From contig CAKUKL010000009.1 in the NCBI GenBank assembly GCA_934662925.1, positions 1 to 16,894 on the forward strand: a stretch of 16,894 bases of DNA, read 5' to 3'. Shown in pieces: positions 1 to 7,487 of this stretch (its first letter is position 1; each line of letters opens with the position of its first letter). Under the pieces are notes generated by a model. It searched no databases, was not told where the DNA came from, and was given only the letters and a program-made list of their open reading frames with translations. This DNA is from an uncultured Oscillospiraceae bacterium. GTDB taxonomy: Bacteria; Bacillota; Clostridia; Oscillospirales; Oscillospiraceae. The translations under genes and the position numbers were made by a program.

Positions 1-3
1 AAA

Positions 4-25
4 TTTCCCCGTTGCACGGGTTGCA
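4..25. repeat. 22-bp repeat, inverted partner of 9460-9481
   Basis: The reverse complement of these 22 bases is identical to 9460-9481, the segment six bases after the recombinase stop codon. Inside it is a small dyad, CCCGT-TGC-ACGGG at 8-20, and a direct repeat of GTTGCA (11-16 and 20-25). Reading outward on the minus strand, the bases before the copy (around 39-51) also resemble the recombinase 3' end, with CCGGGCCGGTAAG here against CCCGGGCGGTAAG there, so homology may extend past 22 bp with small indels. Best guess is a recombination site for the linked tyrosine recombinase; a dispersed genomic repeat is the alternative. Confidence 0.7.
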
Positions 26-93
26 TCGACAAAAGGACTTACCGGCCCGGCCAATTATCGCTTTTCCATATGACCACCGCTGCCGGAAAAGCG

Positions 94-122
94 TTGCGAA
101 ATCCCCGAAAAGCAGGTAAAAT
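94..122 (+). promoter_or_regulatory. sigma-A-type promoter of the LysR gene
   Basis: TTGCGA (94-99), 17-bp spacer, TAAAAT (117-122). This predicts a transcript start near 129, about 27 bases before the GTG start at 156. Confidence 0.6.
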
Positions 123-155
123 AGAGGGTAGTTCGACAGAAACGGAGGGATCGCC

Positions 156-1070
156 GTGGAATTGCGGCAGCTTCGCTATTTTGTGGCCGTGGCGGATACG
201 CTGAACTTCAGCCGCGCGGCGGAGAGCCTGTATGTCTCCCAGTCCGCGCTGAGCAAGCAGATCTCCGAGCTGGAGCAGGAGCTGGGCGTGACGCTCTTTG
301 AGCGGGACCGGCGGAACGTGGCCCTGACGCAGGCGGGGCGCGTCCTTCAGACCGAGGCCAAGGGCATCCTCATCCAGTCGGAAAAGCTGGTGCCCCTCCT
401 CCGGCACGAGGCGGGGCAGAATCAGCCGGAGCGGTCCATCCACATCGCTGTGGAGCCCCGGGCGGACGACGACCCGGCCATCCACCGGGTGCTGGCGGAC
501 GCGGTGTGCCGCCGCCGGGAGGACATCCCCGGCCTGCGGGCGCTGTTCTGGCGGGAAGAGTATCTGGAGATGAAGAAAAAGCTTCAGGACGGCGCGCTGG
601 ATCTGGGGCTTTTCCTCCACACGGAGCCGGAGCTGGGGGAGCCGCTGGCGTCGCAGGTGCTGTGCGAGGACGAGATGGTGCTGGTGTTCCGGAGCCGCAC
701 CGGCCGGAAGGACGACCGGGACGCGATTCTGGAGCTGCTCCGCAACCGGGGGGTCATCCTGCTGGAAAAGGAACCCCGGGGGCTGGGGCAGATCCTGTCC
801 ATTCTGGACGCCATCGGCAGCGCGCCCCAGATCCGTTTCTGTCAGGACCGGGCGGCGCTGACCCTCACCATGGAGAGCGGCGAGAGCACCGCCATCCTGC
901 CCCAGTCCATCGCCCGGCGGCTTCAGGCCGACGACCTGCACATCCTCCACTTCCAGCATCCGTCGGCGAAGCTCTACCTGCTGGCGGCGTGGCGGCGGGA
1001 CGTGCCCAACGAGCTGGCCCGGCGCATCGCGCTGGACACCCGGGACAATCTGGAGCGGCTGAAGCCCTGA
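156..1070 (+). CDS. LysR-family transcriptional regulator
   Basis: A 304-residue DNA-binding regulator of usual LysR length. Residues 1-60 form the winged helix-turn-helix, opening MELRQLRYFVAVADTLNFSR and continuing with SQSALSKQISELEQELG and LFER. The rest is the periplasmic-binding-protein-like effector domain, whose ligand cannot be read from sequence. The start is GTG at 156, preceded by GGAGG at 144-148 (7-base gap). The MFS gene begins 31 bases downstream on the same strand with no terminator between, so the two probably form an operon and the regulator probably controls uptake of the transporter's substrate. LysR genes are more often divergent from their targets, so the same-strand order is slightly unusual. 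Family assignment is secure; target is inferred. Confidence 0.93.
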   Translation: MELRQLRYFVAVADTLNFSRAAESLYVSQSALSKQISELEQELGVTLFERDRRNVALTQAGRVLQTEAKGILIQSEKLVPLLRHEAGQNQPERSIHIAVEPRADDDPAIHRVLADAVCRRREDIPGLRALFWREEYLEMKKKLQDGALDLGLFLHTEPELGEPLASQVLCEDEMVLVFRSRTGRKDDRDAILELLRNRGVILLEKEPRGLGQILSILDAIGSAPQIRFCQDRAALTLTMESGESTAILPQSIARRLQADDLHILHFQHPSAKLYLLAAWRRDVPNELARRIALDTRDNLERLKP

Positions 1071-1101
1071 TATTTTCGCGAGAGAAAGGAACCTTTGACC
1101 C

Positions 1102-2298
1102 ATGAAACACAAACGAACCCTGTTGGGGGCGTCCGGCGTCGTGCTGATGCTCTTTCTGGGCGCCATGTACGCATGGAGCTATTTCAAGGTGGCGCTGGGC
1201 GCCGCCTATCCGGCGTGGAGCCAGACCAACATCACCCTGAATTTCACCATTATGATGAGCTGCTTCTGCCTTGGCGGGCTGGTGGCCGGGAGCTTTCTGA
1301 AAAAGCTCACCAAGCGGCGGCAGCTCATTCTCGCCGCAGTCCTTGCGGCGGCGGGGTTCTGGGGGGTGTCCATGCTGCCGGAGGATCCCGGCGCGGCCCT
1401 CGTGCAGCTTTACCTCTGCTATGGCGTGCTCAACGGGCTGGGCACCGGCGTCGCCTACAACGCGGTGCTGTCCGGCGTGCAGCCGTGGTTCCCTGACTGC
1501 CCGGGGCTCATCTCCGGCGCACTGCTCATGGGGCTGGGCTTCGGCGCGCTGATTTTGGGCAACATTGCCGCGGCCCTCATGGGGGCCGTGGGCCTGTCCG
1601 CCACCTTCCGCGTTTTTGCCATTGCCATGCTCATCGTCCTGCTGACCGGGGCCGCCATCGTGCGCCAGCCCGGGGCGGAGGATGAGCTTCCCGCCGGGCA
1701 GAACGCGGCGGCTTCCGCCCCGGCCATGGAGCTGACGACCACCCAGATGCTCCGGCGGCCCACCTTCTGGATCTATTTTGTGTGGAACGTCTGCCTGTCC
1801 GCCAGCGGGATGCTGGTCATCAACTCCGCCTCGTCCATCGCCGTGCGGTACGGGCTGGCCGCCGTCGTGGGGCTGGTCATCTCCGTATTCAACGGTCTGG
1901 GGCGGCTGGCCGTGGGTTCCTGTATGGACCGGCTGGGCTGGAAGCGCACCATGTATCTGGCCAACTGCGTACTGCTGGTCTCCGGCGTGGCGCTCCTGCT
2001 GGGCGACCGGGCCGGGAGCGGCGTAACCGTCCTCGCCGGGATGCTGCTCATGGGCGTGTGCTACGGCGGCGGCATCACCATTTCCGCCGCCCTCATCCGC
2101 CAGCTGTACGGCAGCCGGAACTACGCCTCCAACTTCGCCGTGTGCAACCTGTGCACCATCCCCGCCTCCATCATCGGCCCCATGATCTCCGCCGCTTTGC
2201 AGGACATGTCCGGCGGCGGGTACTTCTCCACCTTCGTGATGGTCATCATCATGGGCGCGGTAACGCTGGCACTGAACTTTGGCATCCGGAAGCCCTGA
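1102..2298 (+). CDS. MFS transporter, OFA (oxalate/formate antiporter-like) family
   Basis: A 398-residue integral membrane carrier with about 12 hydrophobic segments in two halves and a charged central loop around residues 195-215. Residues around 115-160 carry the OFA pattern: GVLNGLGTGVAYNAVLSGVQ, then WFPDCPGL and a Gly-rich helix LMGLGFGALILG. OFA members exchange or import small carboxylates, but the substrate is not predictable here, and this is not evidence of oxalate transport. ATG at 1102 follows AAAGGA (1085-1090). It sits 31 bases after the LysR gene and is closed by a strong terminator at 2320, which fits a two-gene unit. The C-terminus is short, ending GIRKP. Confidence 0.88.
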   Translation: MKHKRTLLGASGVVLMLFLGAMYAWSYFKVALGAAYPAWSQTNITLNFTIMMSCFCLGGLVAGSFLKKLTKRRQLILAAVLAAAGFWGVSMLPEDPGAALVQLYLCYGVLNGLGTGVAYNAVLSGVQPWFPDCPGLISGALLMGLGFGALILGNIAAALMGAVGLSATFRVFAIAMLIVLLTGAAIVRQPGAEDELPAGQNAAASAPAMELTTTQMLRRPTFWIYFVWNVCLSASGMLVINSASSIAVRYGLAAVVGLVISVFNGLGRLAVGSCMDRLGWKRTMYLANCVLLVSGVALLLGDRAGSGVTVLAGMLLMGVCYGGGITISAALIRQLYGSRNYASNFAVCNLCTIPASIIGPMISAALQDMSGGGYFSTFVMVIIMGAVTLALNFGIRKP

Positions 2299-2319
2299 AT
2301 CGTCTCCTAAAAAACTGCG

Positions 2320-2356
2320 ATCCCCCGGGCCGCGAAAGCGGCGCGGGGGATTTTTT
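2320..2356 (+). terminator. intrinsic terminator of the LysR-MFS unit
   Basis: A 14-bp stem with one mismatch (2320-2333 with 2338-2351), a GAAA loop and a T6 run at 2351-2356. It separates the LysR-MFS unit from the following sigma-54 regulatory region. Confidence 0.88.
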
Positions 2357-2383
2357 GCCTGTTTGACCTGTTTTTTCTTGAGC

Positions 2384-2438
2384 GTCCACTTTTGTGGAAT
2401 AGTTTCCTTTTTTGCACGGAAAGTCTCCAAAAGTAGAC
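2384..2438. promoter_or_regulatory. two 16-bp dyads, probable enhancer (UAS) sites
   Basis: Site 1 (2384-2399) is GTCCAC-TTTT-GTGGAA and site 2 (2423-2438) is GTCTCC-AAAA-GTAGAC. Each has six-base arms matching at five positions around an A/T core. In opposite orientation they share GTCYACTTTTG. Their centres are 39 bp apart, roughly four helical turns, and lie about 154 and 115 bp upstream of the predicted start of the sigma-54 promoter. That is the usual placement for binding sites of an enhancer-binding protein. The obvious candidate protein is the activator at 5731-7170. A similar half-site, CTTTTTGTGG, lies in the spacer of that activator's own promoter. Confidence 0.6.
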
Positions 2439-2517
2439 ACATTCCGTTTTCGTCACGATCACCTTGCAGCTTCTCCAATGCCTTGCACGCCAACGGATTC
2501 GCCGCTTTGCACAACAG

Positions 2518-2534
2518 TTGGCATGAAAAATGCT
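2518..2534 (+). promoter_or_regulatory. sigma-54 (-24/-12) promoter of the SDR-lyase-GntP operon
   Basis: TTGGCATGAAAAATGCT matches the sigma-54 consensus YTGGCACGRNNNTTGCW at all fixed positions but two. GG (2520-2521) and GC (2532-2533) are separated by exactly 10 bases. The predicted start is near 2545, giving a leader of about 43 bases. No good sigma-A promoter was seen in 2357-2587. Two dyads upstream and a sigma-54 activator gene downstream support the call. Confidence 0.78.
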
Positions 2535-2587
2535 TTTTATATGGGCAGCAAGACAAGGGAAAGCATCAAACAAGGAGGTCAATCAGT

Positions 2588-3331
2588 ATGCGGTTAAAGG
2601 ACAAGGTTGCCATTGTGACCGGCGCGGCCAACGGAATCGGCGCGGAGATCTCCCGCACTTACGCCCGGGAGGGCGCTCACGTGGTGCTGGCCGATCTGGC
2701 CCTCGATGCGGCGGAGGCCGTGGCACGTGAGATCACGGAGAACACCGGCGTCAAGGCCATCGCCGTCAAGTGCGACGTGGCCCGCAAGGATGAGGTTCAG
2801 GCCGTGGTGGACGCCTGCGTCGCCGAATTCGGCACGGTGGACATCATCGTGAACAACGCCGGCATCACCCTCCCCGCCTGTCCGGTGGAGGACATCAGCC
2901 CCGAGCAGTGGAAGCGGGTGCTGGACATCGACCTGATGGGCACCATCTATGGCACCCAGTGTGTCATCCCCATCATGAAGGCGAAGAAGTCCGGCAAGAT
3001 CATCAACATGGCTTCCGTGGCCGGTCAGGTGGGCGGCGTGTTCACCGAGGCCACCTACCCCGTGTCCAAGGCCGGCGTTATCTGCTGGGCCAAGGCCGTC
3101 GCCAAGCAGGTGGGCGAGTACAACATTACCTGCAACTGCATCGCCCCGGGTACCGTCCTCACCGCCATGACCGAGACCCTCGGCTCCGCCGAGGCGTCCC
3201 TGAACGTCCCCCTGCGCCGTCTGGGCAGCGTGAAGGACATCGCGGGCGCGGCCCTGTTCCTCGCGTCGGACGAGAGCGACTTCATCACCGGCGCGACCAT
3301 CAACGTCAACGGCGGCATGTCCATGATCTGA
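2588..3331 (+). CDS. SDR-family oxidoreductase (NAD(P)-dependent dehydrogenase)
   Basis: A 247-residue classical short-chain dehydrogenase, expected in the cytoplasm. It has the nucleotide-binding motif TGAANGIG (11-18), CDV at 62-64, NNAG (89-92), catalytic Ser143, Tyr157 and Lys161 (YxxxK), and the PG motif at 187-188. The Asn often found as fourth catalytic residue is Asp115 here (DIDLMG). The frame stays open far upstream, but ATG 2588 has AAGGAGG at 2572-2578 and starts exactly at the canonical SDR N-terminus. It is the first gene of a probable sigma-54-dependent operon, 43 bases before the lyase-family gene. It likely oxidises a hydroxyl of the acid brought in by the GntP permease, or reduces a product of it. 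FabG-like proteins look similar, but the context argues for catabolism. Confidence 0.92.
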   Translation: MRLKDKVAIVTGAANGIGAEISRTYAREGAHVVLADLALDAAEAVAREITENTGVKAIAVKCDVARKDEVQAVVDACVAEFGTVDIIVNNAGITLPACPVEDISPEQWKRVLDIDLMGTIYGTQCVIPIMKAKKSGKIINMASVAGQVGGVFTEATYPVSKAGVICWAKAVAKQVGEYNITCNCIAPGTVLTAMTETLGSAEASLNVPLRRLGSVKDIAGAALFLASDESDFITGATINVNGGMSMI

Positions 3332-3374
3332 CGCCGCAGCCAAATAAACGTGCATCTGTAAGGAGAAACGAACC

Positions 3375-4247
3375 ATGGATATGTATGAGAAAAGAATTCG
3401 CCTGCGCGAGCTGATGGCGAAACCCGAATGCGTCCCCGTTATGGGCGCTTACGACGTGCTCAGCGCCAAGCTCATCGAGGCCACCGGCTTCCCCATCGTC
3501 TATACCGGCAGCTTCATCACTGGCGCGTCCCAGTACTTCCTGGCCGACGTGGGTCTGGTGCAGCTCAAGGACCTGCTCCCTCTGGCCTACGAGATCGCCA
3601 AGGAAGTGGACCTGCCCCTGATCTGCGACGTGGACAACGGCTGGTTCCACTCCGGCAACATCTGGCGCACCGTTCACGAGTTCGAGTCCGCCGGTGTCTC
3701 CGGCATTCAGGTGGAGGACGGTATCATCGGCAAGCATGTTTCCACCGGCCCCATTGACATGTCCATCGATGTTATGGTAGACCATATTCATGCCATGTGC
3801 GAGGCCCGCAAGGACAAGAACTTCGTGATCATCGCCCGCACCGACGCCCTGTGGCTCAAGAACGATCTGGAAGAGACCATCACCCGCTGCAACGCCTATC
3901 TGGACGCCGGCGCCGACGCCTGCTTCATCACCTTCCCCGGCTCCATCAAGGGCATGAAGGAGTGGCGCCACCGCATCCACGGCCCCGTGGTCACCACCCC
4001 CATCCGCTACGAGGACTCCATCGACGAGGAGACCGAGGCCGGCGCCTGCCTGTCCGTCTACTGGCCCAACACCATTTACGCCGCCTTCACCGCCGTCCGG
4101 GACACGCTGAAGAAGTTCGCCGAGACCCGCGACATGACCAAGGTGGACGCCAAGTTCGACGAGGACGAGTTGCTGGCCATGCTGCCCCTCCAGAAGTACT
4201 ACGACCAGATGGACAAGTACCACGGGGAGAAGCAGTACCTCAAGTAA
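3375..4247 (+). CDS. PEP mutase / isocitrate lyase superfamily enzyme lacking the lyase Cys loop
   Basis: A 290-residue alpha/beta-barrel enzyme of the PEPM/ICL superfamily (methylisocitrate lyase, dimethylmalate lyase, PEP mutase, oxaloacetate hydrolase). Seen: GAYDVLSAKL near 24-33, the Mg-binding D85-V-D87 in CDVDNG, VED with E114, and IIARTDA with R155. The active-site loop starts correctly at Lys120 but reads GKHVSTGP, so the Cys-Gly-His of true lyases (KxCGH) is absent and the PEP mutase K-x-N-S is only partly matched (K120, S123). Members of this superfamily cleave or rearrange alpha-keto/hydroxy acids, but I cannot name this one's substrate. It follows the SDR by 43 bases (Shine-Dalgarno AAGGAGAA, 3360-3367) and precedes the GntP permease by 58. 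An automatic label of methylisocitrate lyase would be doubtful. Confidence 0.88.
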   Translation: MDMYEKRIRLRELMAKPECVPVMGAYDVLSAKLIEATGFPIVYTGSFITGASQYFLADVGLVQLKDLLPLAYEIAKEVDLPLICDVDNGWFHSGNIWRTVHEFESAGVSGIQVEDGIIGKHVSTGPIDMSIDVMVDHIHAMCEARKDKNFVIIARTDALWLKNDLEETITRCNAYLDAGADACFITFPGSIKGMKEWRHRIHGPVVTTPIRYEDSIDEETEAGACLSVYWPNTIYAAFTAVRDTLKKFAETRDMTKVDAKFDEDELLAMLPLQKYYDQMDKYHGEKQYLK

Positions 4248-4305
4248 GCGCGGATCAAAAAGAAAAAGAGAATATAACTGAACGAGTTGAACGGGAGGTA
4301 TCACA

Positions 4306-5601
4306 ATGTTTTCTGTCATCGCGATTATCATCACCCTCGCTCTGGTCATGTTCCTGGCATTCAAAAAGGTCAATATTGTCGTCGTTTCCATTCTGGCTGC
4401 CATCGTGCTGGCCATTCTGGACGGGCAGAACGTCCTTGATGCCCTGACCACCACCTTTATGACAGGCGCGGCCAATTACGTCAAGAATTTCTTCCTGCTG
4501 TTCTTTATCAGCGCACTGTTCGGCAAGGTCATGGAAAAGACCGGCGCCGCCGCTTCCATTGCCAAATGGCTGGCCAACCTGCTGGGCGAGAAGTACGCCA
4601 TTCTCGGCGTGCTGTTTGCCGGTATGATCCTGTGCTACGGCGGTATTTCCGCGCTGGTCATCGCCTTCACCATGTATCCGCTGGCGCTGGCTCTGTTCCA
4701 GCGGGCCAACCTGCCCCGCCGCCTGATCCCGGGCGCCATCGCCGCCGGCTGCTTCACCTTCGCGGCCTCCGCCTTCCCCGGCACCCCGCAGCAGATGAAC
4801 GTCATCCCCCAGCCCTATCTGGGTACCGACGTCATGGCCGCCCCTCTGCTGGGCGTGATCTGCGGCGTGGTCGGTCTGGGTCTGGCCTGCATCTACATGT
4901 TCTGGGAGGGCCAGCGCGCCCGCAAGAACGGTGAGCACTTCCAGGCTGACGAGAGCATCATGCTCACCATCGAGGCCGCCGCCAAGGACGGCGAGAACAT
5001 CAACCCCCTGCTGGCCTTCCTGCCCATGATCGTCACCATCGTGCTGCTGATCTTCTTCAAGTGCAACGTGCTGCTGGCCGTTCTGATCGGCACCCTGCTG
5101 TGCTGCGTCCTGATGTGGAAGAACCTGAAGGACATCCGCGGCTGCATCTCCGCCGCCGTGCAGAACGCCGGTATGGCCACCATCTTCACCGGCGCCATCG
5201 TAGGCTACGGCGCCGTGGTCAAGGCCAGCGCCGGCTACGCCGTCCTCAGCGAGGCCATGACCAACATGAACGCCTCCCCGCTGCTGTCTTTCTCTCTGGC
5301 CACCACCATTCTGGCCGGTGCGGCCGGTTCCGGCTCCGGCGGTCTGGGCATTGCGCTGGAGGCCATGTCCCAGCAGTATCTGGCTCAGGGCATCCCCGCC
5401 GAGGTGCTCCACCGCGTGGGCGCTCTGGCCGCCATCGGTCTGGACTCTCTGCCCCACAACGGCGCGGTCATCACCCTGCTCACCCTCTGCGGCATGACCC
5501 ACAAGGATTCCTACAAGCAGATCTTCGTGACCACCGTCGTCATTACCTGCCTTGTGATGTTCCTGTCCATCATTCTGGCCACTGTGATGTACGGCCTGTA
5601 A
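4306..5601 (+). CDS. GntP-family permease (gluconate / small hydroxy acid:H+ symporter family)
   Basis: A 431-residue membrane protein with about 12 hydrophobic helices. GntP-family patterns include the N-terminal IIITLALVMFLAFKKVNIVV, the segment ILCYGGISALVIAFTMYPLA, the FPGTPQQMNVIP loop near 160-170, the glycine-rich AGAAGSGSGGLGIALEAM and the C-terminal GLDSLPHNGAVITLL. Known members import gluconate, idonate, fructuronate, glycerate or related acids, and some act on hydroxybutyrate or citrate-like acids, so the substrate stays open. GGGAGGT precedes ATG 4306. It is the last gene of the operon (terminator 5625-5656) and presumably supplies the substrate of the SDR and lyase-family enzymes. 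Confidence 0.9.
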   Translation: MFSVIAIIITLALVMFLAFKKVNIVVVSILAAIVLAILDGQNVLDALTTTFMTGAANYVKNFFLLFFISALFGKVMEKTGAAASIAKWLANLLGEKYAILGVLFAGMILCYGGISALVIAFTMYPLALALFQRANLPRRLIPGAIAAGCFTFAASAFPGTPQQMNVIPQPYLGTDVMAAPLLGVICGVVGLGLACIYMFWEGQRARKNGEHFQADESIMLTIEAAAKDGENINPLLAFLPMIVTIVLLIFFKCNVLLAVLIGTLLCCVLMWKNLKDIRGCISAAVQNAGMATIFTGAIVGYGAVVKASAGYAVLSEAMTNMNASPLLSFSLATTILAGAAGSGSGGLGIALEAMSQQYLAQGIPAEVLHRVGALAAIGLDSLPHNGAVITLLTLCGMTHKDSYKQIFVTTVVITCLVMFLSIILATVMYGL

Positions 5602-5624
5602 CCTCTTCCTTCCCTTTTTCACAC

Positions 5625-5656
5625 AAAACCGGGCGGCCCCGAGGCCGCCCGGTTTT
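5625..5656 (+). terminator. intrinsic terminator after the GntP gene
   Basis: A perfect 14-bp stem (5625-5638 with 5643-5656), four-base loop CCGA, and a short TTTT end. The A-rich left arm means it could also act on the minus strand. It insulates the activator gene from the operon. Confidence 0.85.
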
Positions 5657-5674
5657 GCCCGTGCCGGAGAAACT

Positions 5675-5704
5675 TTGACGGCCCGGCGCTTTTTGTGGTA
5701 TATT
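5675..5704 (+). promoter_or_regulatory. sigma-A-type promoter of the sigma-54 activator gene
   Basis: TTGACG (5675-5680), 18-bp spacer, TATATT (5699-5704), with a predicted start near 5711 and about 20 bases to the ATG. The spacer contains CTTTTTGTGG, close to one half of the dyads at 2384-2438. This may mean autoregulation, but it is only one half-site. Confidence 0.7.
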
Positions 5705-5730
5705 GAGAAAAAACGAAAAGGAGTCTGGCG

Positions 5731-7170
5731 ATGGCTGCGACAGAATATGCCGGTAATGAGCTGGCGCTGCTGAGAACGATCCTTCAGCACTGCTCCGGGA
5801 CGGTATTCGTCACGGACAGCGAGGGACGCATCATCTATTCCAACGAGGAATCCTCCCGGGCGCTGGGCTGCCCCACGGAGGAACTCCTGCACATGACCAT
5901 CTATGACCTCGTCGAGCGGGGGCTGACCAGCAGCGCCGTGTCCCCGCTGGTCATCGAGCAGAAGCGAACCATCTCCAGCCGGGTGTACTACAACGACGGC
6001 CGGGAGACCGTGGTCACCGGCGAGCCGGTGTTCGACGAAAACGGCGACCTCGTCATGGTGGTGGTCTACGGCCAGAAGCGGGAGACCATCTCCAACCGCA
6101 TCCGGTCGCTGGAGGAAAACAACGCCGCCATCCGTCAGGCCCTCAATCAGGTCATGCAGGACAACCCCGCCGAGGGGCTGCTGGTGGCGGAAAGCCCAGC
6201 CACCCGCCGGTGTCTGGAGCTGGCGGAAAAGGCCGCCCATCTGGACAGCACAATCATGCTCTACGGCGAGTCGGGCACCGGTAAGGAGGTCGTCTCCCGC
6301 TACATCCACCGCAGCAGCAGCCGGGCCAAGCAGGTGTTCCTCCCCGTCAACTGCGCCGCTATTCCGCAGGAACTGATGGAGTCGGAGTTTTTCGGCTACG
6401 AAAAGGGCGCGTTCACCGGCTCCCGGCGGGAGGGCAAGCTGGGCCTGTTCGAGATCGCCGACGGCGGCACCCTCTTCCTCGACGAGATCGGTGAGCTGAA
6501 CCTCCCCCTCCAGTCCAAGCTCCTGCGTGTGTTGGCCACCGGGGAGATCAAGCGGGTGGGCGGCAACGACATTCGCAAGGTCAACGTCCGCATCGTGGCC
6601 GCTACCAACCGGAACCTGTGGTCCATGATCGCCGAAGGCTCCTTCCGGGAGGACCTGTTCTACCGGCTGAACGTCATCCCCATCACCGTGCCGCCCCTCC
6701 GGGAACGGCAGGAGGACACGGCGGTGTTTTCCGTCTACTTCATGGACCGGCTCAACAAGAAGTATTCCGCCCACAAACAGTTCACACAGGAAGCGCTGGA
6801 GGTGCTCCAGTCCTACTCGTGGCCGGGCAACGTCCGGGAGCTGCGCAACGTCATCGAGCGCATTTTCGTCATCGTCTCGTCGGACACCATCACCGCCCGG
6901 AACGTGTCCGACGTGCTGGGCGTCAGCACCCCGGCCAGCCCCGCGGAACCGTCCTCCGGAAACAGCAGCGTCCTGCCCGACGCCTTTCTGGCCGGTTCCC
7001 TCCACGAGGCCACCGAGCGCTTCCAGCGGGCGTATATCGCCCGGGTGCTCCGCCAGTGCGGCGGCAACGTCACCCAGGCGGCGGAGCAGATGCAGCTGGG
7101 CCGCTCCGGCCTCTATAAGAAGCTGGAGAAGCTGGGCGGCAAGGCCCGGCCCCGCTGGCTGGAGGAATGA
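5731..7170 (+). CDS. PAS domain-containing sigma-54-dependent transcriptional activator
   Basis: A 479-residue enhancer-binding protein. Residues about 8-115 are a PAS sensor (VFVTDSEGRIIYSNEESSRA), followed by a short helical linker. The AAA+ sigma-54 interaction domain has Walker A GESGTGKE (179-186), loop L1 GAFTGS (226-231; the common form is GAFTGA), Walker B GGTLFLDE (245-252), FREDLFYRL (305-313) and WPGNVRELRN (364-373). A Fis-type helix-turn-helix at about 443-467 ends the protein. There is no receiver domain, so it likely senses a ligand directly through PAS rather than phosphorylation. ATG 5731 follows AAGGAG (5718-5723). It sits behind its own promoter after the sigma-54 operon and is the obvious activator of 2518-2534. 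Ser in place of the last loop Ala is a mild variation and probably functional. Confidence 0.95.
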   Translation: MAATEYAGNELALLRTILQHCSGTVFVTDSEGRIIYSNEESSRALGCPTEELLHMTIYDLVERGLTSSAVSPLVIEQKRTISSRVYYNDGRETVVTGEPVFDENGDLVMVVVYGQKRETISNRIRSLEENNAAIRQALNQVMQDNPAEGLLVAESPATRRCLELAEKAAHLDSTIMLYGESGTGKEVVSRYIHRSSSRAKQVFLPVNCAAIPQELMESEFFGYEKGAFTGSRREGKLGLFEIADGGTLFLDEIGELNLPLQSKLLRVLATGEIKRVGGNDIRKVNVRIVAATNRNLWSMIAEGSFREDLFYRLNVIPITVPPLRERQEDTAVFSVYFMDRLNKKYSAHKQFTQEALEVLQSYSWPGNVRELRNVIERIFVIVSSDTITARNVSDVLGVSTPASPAEPSSGNSSVLPDAFLAGSLHEATERFQRAYIARVLRQCGGNVTQAAEQMQLGRSGLYKKLEKLGGKARPRWLEE

Positions 7171-7187
7171 CGGCGGTTTTCAACAAT

Positions 7188-7227
7188 AAAAAGACCGGCA
7201 TGGCTTACGCCATGCCGGTCTTTTTTT
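7188..7227. terminator. bidirectional intrinsic terminator
   Basis: A long perfect hairpin (7188-7204 with 7209-7225, loop TTAC) with A5 on the left and T7 on the right. It can end both the activator gene (+) and the lipoprotein gene (-), which converge here. Confidence 0.93.
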
Positions 7228-7257
7228 AGCTCTATGTACCTTTCAACCCGGTCTGCC

Positions 7258-7464
7258 TTACTTCACCCGGTACTGGGTGTAGTCCAGCGGCATCCAGTAG
7301 GAGCGGGCGCAGTCCTCGCACAGGACGTAGTCGATATCGCCGGACATGTCGTAATAGGCCTTGTTTGTCTTGGTGCCGCACTCGCTGCAGGTGTACTTCT
7401 TGCCGCAGGCAGCCAGGCTCAGGGCCATGACCAGCGCCAGCAGCAATGCTACGATCTTCTTCAT
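7258..7464 (-). CDS. small lipoprotein with two CxxC (zinc-ribbon-like) pairs
   Basis: A 68-residue protein with an n-region MKK, a hydrophobic stretch and a lipobox LSLAAC, so Cys20 should be lipidated and the mature protein anchored outside the membrane. The mature 49 residues hold C26-x2-C29 and C49-x2-C52, the pattern of a small zinc ribbon or paired thiols. AGGAGG lies just before the ATG at 7464. It starts 23 bases after the stalk-domain gene and probably shares its transcript, ending at the 7188-7227 terminator. I do not recognise a family. It could bind metal, act in thiol exchange, or be a structural lipoprotein. A zinc ribbon exposed at the cell surface is uncommon. Confidence 0.8.
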   Translation of the reverse strand: MKKIVALLLALVMALSLAACGKKYTCSECGTKTNKAYYDMSGDIDYVLCEDCARSYWMPLDYTQYRVK

Positions 7465-7487
7465 AAAATATTCCTCCTCTTATTTGA

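Noticed and set aside
39..1166. Minus-strand open frame ending in PGR-stop near the left repeat, possibly a recombinase
   Set aside because: Its body is antisense to the LysR gene and shows no recombinase motifs. Only the last few codons resemble the recombinase end, so it is noted as possible extended repeat similarity, not a gene.
2279..2587. N-terminal extension of the SDR reading frame
   Set aside because: It runs through a terminator, the dyads and the promoter. The SDR fold starts at ATG 2588, which has a strong ribosome binding site.
4255..7005. Very long minus-strand open frame (over 900 codons)
   Set aside because: It lies opposite the GntP and activator genes, has low-complexity Gly/Asp/His-rich content typical of the antisense of GC-rich genes, and matches no fold.
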